64,000 nt of DNA from Henckelia pumila (taxonomy: Eukaryota > Streptophyta > Magnoliopsida > Lamiales > Gesneriaceae): assembly GCF_033568475.1 (NCBI RefSeq), contig NC_133120.1, positions 96,366,151-96,430,150 of the forward strand. Direction: 5' to 3'. Below the pieces are notes generated by a model, which saw only the letters and a list, made by a program, of their open reading frames with translations, did no database searches and was not told the origin of the DNA. Below are positions 55,940-64,000 of this stretch, piece by piece. Every line of letters begins with the position of its first letter. Position 1 is the stretch's first letter. A program made the position numbers and the translations under genes.

Positions 55940-57126
55940 TGATTTCAACTTTCAAGCATTCTCTGTTTTCTTTTTTCATGCTGTTTCATTTGTCTTATGC
56001 TAATGATGCTCTACTTTTTTTCTGTGTTTAGCGATGAAAATGCGCGCTCTGTGACTGTTGCAGCTTTAATTAATTTTGTTTTTGTTCCAAGTTACCCTTT
56101 TCATGCATGCTTCTTGTGGTACGTGCAACAATTTATATTTTTAAATTTCGTCCTTGTTTTGGTCTCTAATATATAGTTGGAGTGTTGAACTACAGTTATT
56201 ATTATTATTATCATGAAATTGTACCTATCCGCTGTCCGCACGTACAAATAAATATGAATTTAAACTTTCTGGAGTTAAATTTAATTACTATGGAATATAT
56301 TTATTATTGTTAAAATATATTGGGAAAGGGGCAGAGTGTTGATTAATGAGCAAGAAGTTAAAAGCGTGTTTGAAAGTGGTAATTGGCAGACAATGCAGGC
56401 ACGTTTTAATGCCTCTGTTAAGCGCATTGTTTGCAGGAGACGCCTGGAAATGAAGCCTGAATGACTTTTGCAGCTCATGAATGTGAGTGAGTGGGAGTGT
56501 TTTAAGGCTCCATACTCCAAATTTGATATATACAAGTCTTCCGTTTTTCCGCATTATATATTGAGTTGGTTGTATGATTAATTTAATTATATATGTTGTT
56601 GATTGTAAAATCTTGTATGATTTTGTACGTGTGCCCTTTGAAACTAATTATAAATTTTTTGTTTATTCTCGGAATCCATATATAAATACTCAAGATCTTA
56701 TTCAAGCATTCATTTAATTGTGAGAACTCGAAATTTCAGTAAAGTATTGAACTGAGGTTGACTGAAATTTTTGTATACTGAACTTGAGGTAGACTGATTG
56801 GAGGAAGACTAAAATTTAGTAAACTAAACTTTAAAGGAATACTGAAATTGAGATAAACTGAAACGAGGTAAACTGTGTTAACCAGTTGACCATTATCAAT
56901 TCAATAGTTAGACTGAAATCCAGCTACTCCAAAATCTAACTGATGCATTAACTCAAAATCATGATAAATAATGATATTTAATGAGGAGTCTAACAGTCAG
57001 AATTCTCCCTATAAATAACACTCCAATTTCTGAGATCTGTTACACGAATTCTGAGCAATAGACCTATAGAGTGAGTGAAGAAATTCAGTTTAGTAAAAGA
57101 GTCGGTTCAGCGGAACAGTGTAGCAG
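55940..57126. other. AGP31-like 3' UTR and intergenic DNA
   Basis: No gene is supported. At 56386-56434 'gcagacaatgc' and 'gcattgtttgc' can pair around an inner 'aggca...tgcct' hairpin, a small potential RNA structure with no recognised microRNA. From about 56720 to 56920, short 'aaactgaa(a)/gaggta' phrases repeat. A TATA-like 'ccctataaataac' is at about 57008. Confidence 0.45.
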
Positions 57127-57234
57127 CAAGTTGAGCAAGACAACAAAATTTTGTTTAACAAATCTATAATAAGTGGACATCAAGTTGAGCAAGACAACCA
57201 ACTTTTGTTTAACAAATCTACAATAAGTGGGCAT
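57127..57234 (+). repeat. Tandem 54-bp duplication
   Basis: Two units, 57127-57180 and 57181-57234, start 'caagttgagcaagacaac' and differ at about five positions. They lie about 120 bp downstream of a TATA-like box. Confidence 0.85.
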
Positions 57235-58400
57235 TTTGTTTTAAAGATGAAACTTTATTTTGTTTGATTCCAGTATGTCAATACACGAATTGCTTCATTA
57301 ACATGCACTCTATGATTTTCTTGTATACCAAAACTTGTGAACTAGTAATAAAAATATATATTTTGTTACTCTGAACTCTGAATCTCTAGCTTCACCATTT
57401 AGAAGGATACCATATAAGGAACAGTTAGCCACAAATTTTGCAAGTAACTTGCTACACTCTCTGAAGTTTATGTTTTCTGAATTTTTGGAAGAATAAATCT
57501 TTGTTTTTTACTCTGTTATATTATGTATATGTACGTGTAAGAAATTCTGTTAAAATGATTTTAAACGAATGCTGTGTATTTTTCTATTTACTGAATAACA
57601 CCCATATCACCCACCCACCCGAATCACCCATCTCAGATAAGAACGAAGAAGAACTCGGGGATGATGAGCAAAATCAGTTCTGGGGTTGGTGAAGAAGACC
57701 AACAAACTGTTGATGCTTAGTTTCTGTTTCCATTTAGTTGTATTAAGCCATTGCGTATTTATTTAGTCACTTTTAGTTAAGGATTGTAAAGACAATTTAA
57801 TTTCGAGTTTATGAAAGACTATGTAATTTCAGTTTCATGAATGAGTAGACTGGTTATTCCAAAATTCTATACTTCGAAGCTTGTTGTTTAATGTGAAAAA
57901 ATTAAATAACACGATGTCAACTAGACTCAGTTTCGTGGCGTGACACATTTGCATTTCGTACCGTCATATTTTTGTGATAAAGTAAAGGTACAATTTGAGT
58001 TCATCATAGTATTGAATTTATTCTAAATTTGATATTAGTTCACTCATTACACTGTGTTGATCCTCAAGCATCTTGTGGAAGAAAAAAATATAATATTTTA
58101 GGAATTTGTATTTTTTTGTGGGTCTCGGTTTGTTCTTTAAATTATTTTATTTTTACAGAATTATTAGGTTCAGTTTATATCTATCTATTTTACTTTGCAA
58201 ATGCAACATATTTACTTGTCGGTCTTTTGCTTGAGCTTATTTTGGTGCAATAAGTTTTGACACACATCTTATGTTTAGAGTGGTGTTGATCAATTTCAGA
58301 TAGTGGTGTTAAAAATTAAATCAAACCCGTCAGTACGACTCAATTCGACCCGAAAAATATCTGGTGGTGTTAGGGGTTCTTGGCTACATTTTTTAATATT

Positions 58401-58433
<33 letters not shown>

Positions 58434-58790
58434 GTGGTCCCTTAAATGTATATTTGTAGTCGCATATTTGGTTAATGAAAATTGTTCTATTAGTTTCGCC
58501 TCTCCTTTTCAATTTTTGTCCCTCCTTTAGTTGAGTGGCTGCTTCATTCTGGAGCGACAAGTTTCACGTTTGTATAGTGGCCGATATCTAAAACTAAAGT
58601 TGTTATTACATGGTAGCACTATTTACAATTCATAGAAAATTATATAAATGGAACGTATGTTGTCAAAGGAACTTGTTTAATAGGTAAAAAAATAATAATA
58701 GAATCCATGCATGCTCGAATAAAGCTCAGAGTTGTATATATACCTAATTACCATTACCATATTTTAAAAATGCATCCATTTACTATGGAT
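57235..58790. other. AT-rich region, no confident gene
   Basis: A 63-codon ORF at 57501-57692 ends in an acidic segment (DKNEEELGDDEQNQFWGW) that could be a leftover terminal exon, but nothing supports it as a gene. A (TAA)n microsatellite is at 58402-58430. Confidence 0.45.
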
Positions 58791-59290
58791 TAGGGGTGTA
58801 AACGAGCCGAGCTACTCGTGAGCAACTCGCGAGTAGCTCGGTCAAAACTCGACTCGAGCTCGAGTAGCTCGAGCATACAATCGAGCTCGAGTCGAGTTTT
58901 GAAACTATGTGGTCGAGTAGCTCGCGAGCTACTCGATAAGCCACATATATATATTAAAAAATAATATAACTATATATAAATATAATATATAATATATAAT
59001 ATATATATTAATTTATTTAAATATTTATTTATAATATTTAATTAATTTTATTTTATTTATTATATTTATATATTTATTTATTTTATAATATATATAATAT
59101 AATATTTATTTATTTATTAATATATTTTTAATTTATATATATATATATAATATAAAAGCTCGAGCTCGAGCTCGAGTACTCGAACTACAACCGAGCTCGA
59201 GCTCGAGCTCATATTTTACTACTCGATCGAACTCGAGCTCGAGTAATGAAATATGAGCTCGAACTCGAGCTCGAGTAGTGTGTTACTCGA
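58791..59290. mobile_element. Second GGGTGTAAACGAG MITE-like repeat, right end unclear
   Basis: It begins TAGGGGTGTAAACGAGCCG, closely matching the terminus of the hAT MITE at 992. Arrays of 'gagctcgagctcgag' (58800-58940 and 59155-59290) flank an AT-rich core. No matching right terminus (tacaccccta) or 8-bp duplication is found, so the right end is probably truncated. Another TAGGGATGTTATCGAG start occurs at 59419. Confidence 0.6.
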
Positions 59291-59299
59291 GCTTGAAAC

Positions 59300-61260
59300 G
59301 CTGATATTTTAACATAGAACAACACGCCATTTTTGTATAGAAATTAAAGAAAGGTTCGAAATAATTTTTCTTTTTTAAAGTGCTAATTCATGGTTTTGAT
59401 TCGGTCATGAATCCATAGTAGGGATGTTATCGAGCTCGAAGTTTAATGGGAAAAAATGGCAAAACTGAAAAAAGGGGGAAAAAAAAAAAAGAAAAAGAAA
59501 TACTCCAAACACCAATAATTTTGAAGTTGGAAGGACTATCGAGTGTATATATCATTATTAAACTATGTATAACCGTATAAATTGACCAGAATGGAGATGA
59601 AACTTTAACATATTTAATTTTATATGATTATTATCCCATAACCTATATCCTATTACATGAATAAATTATTATCATCATCATTATTATTAAATAGAAAATG
59701 TATATGCTGTTCTTGGAAGTCAAAAAAAATTACCAGCTTTTTCTGAAGGTAGAGCTTGACACAGCTCCCTAGGTACAGGTACCATATGCTGCTGCTGCAC
59801 ACAGTCACAAATTGGAACCCTATGAATTTATTATATATGGCATAGCTCTTGCCCACTTTTTTATTTTATTTTTAACCAAATTCATGAACCATCAACTCTC
59901 CAATTGATCAATATTATTCCATTACCCATTTTGATTTTTTTCAATACGTTTGATTTGGTCTTCAGTTTCACAAATCGATCCCTTTTTTGTTTTTCATCTT
60001 TGAATTAATCAAACTGGATCAGTCTCTTGGTAGACCTATCAATTGTAACGTAATCAAAACAATCGATCTAAAATATCTTTTTTTTAAAATTAATAAGTAC
60101 TTATGATCATAAAAAACAGTGAAAAATCAAAGAAATTTTAACAAAGAAATTATTCAAATGTTTTTTCTTTAATTATCTTAATTTAAATGAAAGGATATAA
60201 TACGTACTATTTATAATCTTATTATTATTATTTTTTTTTTCTGTTGATTTCAAATCTTAGTAGCATAATGAATGGCTTTCGAAACATCACTGCGCTTCGA
60301 TACAGAATAAGAGATATTTTTTTAATGAAGGTAGTTAATGGGCCATTATTACTACATAGTCAAACCTAATGGGCCCATTTAAGTCAAATTCCTCCATATA
60401 TTGAACCTTCTCCCGATTCTAATTATAGCCAATTATCTATTTCCAGCTGGACTTCTCCACCCACTCGTTCCACTCTCTCCCGATGCGCGTGCTACACGTT
60501 ATTATTACCCTATTTTTAAAGTGCGACTCACGCGCTTCCTAGATGTTGACGCCTTTTCCGTATGCTTCAAATATTTCTCACCAAACTATATAAAGTTGTT
60601 GGTTTTTAATCCCAAACTATTATTTCAAACATTTTTTATGCATGTTTTTTTTAAAAAAACCTTCTATTGCATCTTGTGATAAATTTTATATAGTATATGG
60701 ATACCGAGTTAAAAGAAATTTCTGGAAATTTTACATTATTTTGTAATTCTTTTTATAATATGGGCGAATGATAAAATTATAACATGGATGTGGCTTTTAT
60801 GAAAATTAAATTTTGAAGTACATTTTTTTTAAAAAAAATCCAAGATTATATAAGTGAATGTGGACCTTGTCGATGCGATTCTTGATTTAGAAACACATTG
60901 GCATGTGTTTACAAACAAAATGATATTATTGATGAATCGAACACAAATATTCAATAAATATTGGTCCCGTAAAACTATTAAATTCACCCCAAATCACTCA
61001 ACGTGGTTTTGAATGTTTGGGTTTATGCGATAATTTCATAGATATGTATCTATAAAACAAATTGATGAGACTTATATCTATAATAAAAAAATAATATTTT
61101 TTGTTAAACAGATCAAATAAGAAATTCGCTTTATAAAATTTATAAATGGGGACGATGTTAAGAGTTTATTAGGTTGATCTAAATGAGCATAGGAAACAAA
61201 AAATCTGATAACAAAAATCGTCATGTTATTATAATAAATATGAGAATTTTATTTTATTTT
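59300..61260. other. AT-rich intergenic region
   Basis: I see no gene. Short ORFs (59653-59856 minus, 60401-60679 plus) have no recognisable motifs. The VQ gene promoter must lie in the right end. Confidence 0.5.
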
Positions 61261-61277
61261 AATTAAGAAGAAAGAGC

Positions 61278-61292
61278 GAGAGAGAGAGAGAG
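61278..61292 (+). repeat. (GA)n tract in the VQ gene leader
   Basis: A short GA microsatellite, with a second 'gagagagagag' at 61374-61385, lies in the probable 5' UTR. GA tracts in plant leaders can be bound by BBR/BPC factors, but nothing here shows that. Confidence 0.6.
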
Positions 61293-61411
61293 TCAAAGAA
61301 AAAAGTTTGAAAAGAGGAGCAAGTCTCTCTATATTTATTTCCTACGCAACGGCAAAAATTTCCCCGTCCGCCTTGAGAGAGAGAGAAGCTCTCACACAAC
61401 CCGACCCGGAA

Positions 61412-62140
61412 ATGGAAAACCCGCCTGCAATCCAAGAAACCAACGCTCCATCTCCATCTCTTCTTCCTTCCCCCAACAGCCACAGCTCCAACAGCTCAAG
61501 CAGCAGCAATGGCTTCCTCCACCACCACACACCGCCGCAACCAATCACTAGATCTGAGCCAAACAACCCCTACCCCACCACCTTCGTCCAGGCCGACACC
61601 ACCTCCTTCAAGAAAGTCGTCCAAATGCTCACCGGCTCATCGGAGACCGCCCGCATGGCCTCCAGGCCCGAACCTGTCAGAAGCCCGATCCCGCCCATCA
61701 AGACCGGAGCAAAGAAAGACAAATCCTCTTCCAAGCTCTACGAACGCCGCAGCAGCCTCAAACACTTTAAGATCAGCCCTCTGGGCCCTGGCCTAGCCAA
61801 CACTCGGCCGGGGATTTTGGCCGGGCATTCCGGCACACCCAGGCCCGGCACGCCGGAAATTCTGTCTCCCAGTATTCTTGATTTCCCTTCGCTGGTTCTC
61901 AGCCCGGTCACGCCTCTGATACATGACCCGTTCAACCGGTCGCCCGTTCATCTCCAAATGGCTGCGGCCAATTGCAATAACATGGACGTGGAGGCAGAAG
62001 AAAAGGCCATTAAAGAGAAAGGTTTCTACTTGCACCGGTCGCCGGCGAATACTCCGAGGGATTCGGAGCCCCGGCTGCTGCCTCTATTTCCGGTGACGTC
62101 GCCTAGAGTCGCGACTTCTAGTAATGCATCTAATTCTTGA
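61412..62140 (+). CDS. VQ-motif protein (VQ4/MVQ-like)
   Basis: From the ATG at 61412 it is 242 residues beginning MENPPAIQE. VQ proteins are nuclear cofactors that bind WRKY transcription factors. The diagnostic FKKVVQMLTG is preceded by TTFVQADTTS. Downstream blocks SSLKHFKISPLGP, RPGILA, EILSPSILDFPSLVLSP, IKEKGFYLHRSP and EPRLLPLFPVTSP, with many Ser/Thr-Pro sites, match the MAP-kinase-substrate VQ subgroup (Arabidopsis VQ4/MVQ1 and relatives). There is no intron. An in-frame ATG at 61307 would add 35 residues (ending ALTQPDPE). That stretch overlaps GA repeats and looks like leader, so the downstream start is preferred. Confidence 0.93.
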   Translation: MENPPAIQETNAPSPSLLPSPNSHSSNSSSSSNGFLHHHTPPQPITRSEPNNPYPTTFVQADTTSFKKVVQMLTGSSETARMASRPEPVRSPIPPIKTGAKKDKSSSKLYERRSSLKHFKISPLGPGLANTRPGILAGHSGTPRPGTPEILSPSILDFPSLVLSPVTPLIHDPFNRSPVHLQMAAANCNNMDVEAEEKAIKEKGFYLHRSPANTPRDSEPRLLPLFPVTSPRVATSSNASNS

Positions 62141-63937
62141 GTGATTCTTCTTTTCATTGTTCCTTATTGGGTATTTTTGTGCTCTTTTGTATAACATTTT
62201 ATATCAGTGAAAGCATTAACAAAAACAAGATTTGGGATCTTATTTAGATAATAGAACGAATTTCTAATCTCCTTTGTTTTTAATAATTTCTTCTTCTCTT
62301 TAATTGTTTGTAATGTAAAGATAGATCTTTTTCTCACTATTCTTCCACTCAAAATAATCTTGAATTTATTTTTAATTAAAAAATAATCTCCTTCGAACTG
62401 CGCCAAGGCTCTTGCTTTTTCGGCTAAGTTTGATTACTGGGGGAAAATAGGCAAATGATATGATATGATATGACTTTGTGTCCAAGAATGGGTAATTGAG
62501 CATATATATACATATAGATAGATAGTGGTAAAAAAAAGTGAATGTCCAAAGACTTGATAGAAAAGGTATACCATAAGCATAAGTGGGGTTAGCTGTCAAA
62601 TGAGGAGTAAAACAAGGGACAATGGAATCTTTGACTCTTTTGTTCTTTATCTTCATGTGAAAAGAAGATGCCAAGAGAGGGGCTGGCGCGAGGTTTCCTA
62701 TGTGCCTAATTTATATTATCGTATTGCTTTTAAGATTAAAGATTATATATATAAAAATATATGTTGATCATGATTTGGGTTGAATAAGAGATGAGTTTCA
62801 CAAAATTAATTCATGAAATCGAATTTTTTCTATATATATTTGTGTGAGAGATTAATCAAGAATTACATTTTAATCAATATAGATTAGTGACTAATCCAAC
62901 TTTATATATATAAATTACGTATTAAAATTGTTTTCCCCTATTTCTCGTGGCTTCTTGATAAAATGAAACCCAACACCATATTTCCATCATTCGATTGAAT
63001 CTCTGGGTGTCTGTCGCACGAATTTCAAGGAACGTCGTGTCATGGAATTCTCTTTCGTTTACTCGTAAGCGAGAGGCTAGACATATTGGTGAAATAAAAT
63101 ATTAAAATTGTTTCGAAATCAAGAAATGAAGTATTATTTATTGGGGGAGAGCGGACTATGCCACTATATGTCTCAAAATTCAACATAAAAAGTAACCCGT
63201 TAGTCATCCGTCAATAGTTGTACTTTCTTGGCACATATCGACGAATTTGCTTGACTTTTAACTTTTTTTAAAAAAATTTATTTAATCCATAAAAGTTTGG
63301 ATGAAACAGTGAGAAAGGAATTAAGAAAAGTGTAGTTTCACGATAGAAATTATATAATTATTTGTTTCTCTATAGTTTGTTCGATTGTTCAAATCAACAT
63401 TAGCTGCTCTGGTTTCCATCTCCTTTTTGTCAATGTGTTGAGCTGTTGAGTCTTAATCATAGATACACCCGGGGAAATTTAGTGGCAGGGTGACCTACAT
63501 GTGTCGCATTTCTTTTAGAAAAAATAAAGTTCATCGAGAATTTTTTTTATTCCACGAAAGACTTTTTGCGGGTTCTTAGTCTAGTCCTCCCCTCTCGATA
63601 ATTTCTTGATGATTTAACATGTTTCGAAGATTGTTGGTGACTTGGTGCTTGAATGACAATATATGTATATTTTTTTTAAAAAAGCAAAATTTAGATCTAA
63701 AAAAATGAATGAGTACAAAGAACAAAGCAAAGTTTGTTGTAGGGCATACTGGAAAGGCCCTTTTGACTCCAAGGGGACGTTATGATTATCACGAGAAAGC
63801 AGAATGTCCGTTTGGCAAAGCTATAATAAAGGTGGGATAGATGTGTGAGTTTGTTCATCTTGAACCGTATTGTGTTTTCATGAGCAAATATGAAATTTTT
63901 TTAAAGAAAGATTCATAATTTTTTTTTAATCATTTGT
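62141..63937. other. VQ gene downstream region, no gene
   Basis: It contains the 3' UTR and AT-rich intergenic DNA. ORFs on the minus strand at 62164-62674 have no family features. A short 'atgat' repeat is at 62455-62472. Confidence 0.5.
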
Positions 63938-63972
63938 GGTGATACCCCGGTGAAATATCCCGGGTTATCACC
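63938..63972. repeat. Imperfect hairpin near right edge
   Basis: GGTGATACCCCGG and CCCGGGTTATCACC pair over 13 positions with one mismatch around 'tgaaatat'. GC-rich sequence follows to the window end. It could be the start of another repeat element, but it is cut off. Confidence 0.55.
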
Positions 63973-64000
63973 AAACCTGAGTGGTTGTCGAGAGCCCGTA

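Noticed and set aside
56386..56434. Possible microRNA precursor
   Set aside because: The stem is only 11 bp with wobble pairs and matches no microRNA I recognise.
57501..57692. 63-codon ORF as a protein-coding gene
   Set aside because: No family resemblance, no clear splice context and AT-rich surroundings; mentioned only as a possible relic.
60401..60679. 92-codon ORF
   Set aside because: No motif, promoter or conservation signal; likely chance in AT-rich DNA.
61259..62035. ORFs opposite or out of frame with the VQ gene
   Set aside because: Shadows of a GC-rich coding exon; only the plus frame carries the VQ motif.

Overview
The window is plant nuclear DNA, almost certainly from a eudicot. 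It holds three intact-looking host genes: eIF3d, an AGP31-type PAC-domain cell-wall protein and a VQ-motif protein. All three lie in the right-hand 15 kb (49-62 kb). The left 49 kb is a repeat-rich block of nested LTR retrotransposons, MITEs and a duplicated cluster of small genes. No bacterial-type features, CRISPR arrays or tRNA genes are seen; tRNA-like matches are only retrotransposon primer-binding sites.

Left block (1-48.8 kb). An old short-LTR Copia element (Copia-1) was split by an Athila-like Ty3/Gypsy element that made the 5-bp target duplication TAAAA. This nested pair and the small genes next to it were then duplicated in direct orientation: copy 1 is 1 to about 23.55 kb (it continues off the left edge) and copy 2 is about 24.76-48.8 kb, best aligned from 40.48 kb. 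Each copy then took its own insertions. Copy 1 carries a hAT-type MITE (992-1518), a Cassandra solo LTR with a 5S-like segment (1870-2249), a 9.3-kb Copia with 1845-bp LTRs (Copia-2, 5144-14488), a 6.2-kb degenerate Copia on the minus strand (Copia-3, 16094-22257), a MULE-like element (22421-23538) and a Harbinger-like MITE (23567-24192). Copy 2 carries a very young 9.5-kb Tekay-like Gypsy element (28073-37583) inside an ORF of the Athila-like element. Most of these insertions are delimited by exact target duplications that I could read directly.

Inside the duplication is an unrecognised family of small proteins with the N-terminal box SLIRRTRF. There are five members: A1 (minus, about 4.6-5.0 kb), B1 (plus, 14.9 kb), A2 (minus, 43.8-44.1 kb), A3 (plus, 45.3 kb) and B2 (plus, 47.5 kb). 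All appear to share a 5'-UTR intron. A2 and A3 sit head to head as arms of a large palindrome. In copy 1 the palindrome centre is gone and Copia-2 sits inside the A1 leader intron. Each B gene is followed by an RNase H-like remnant. This cluster is the best candidate in the window for something undescribed.

Right block (49-64 kb). eIF3d (49319-51055, no intron in the coding region) has site II and telobox promoter motifs typical of plant translation genes. The AGP31-like gene (55199-55939) has one 120-bp intron that is open in frame. The VQ gene (61412-62140) is intronless with many Ser/Thr-Pro sites. Between them is AT-rich intergenic DNA with small inverted-repeat elements and microsatellites.
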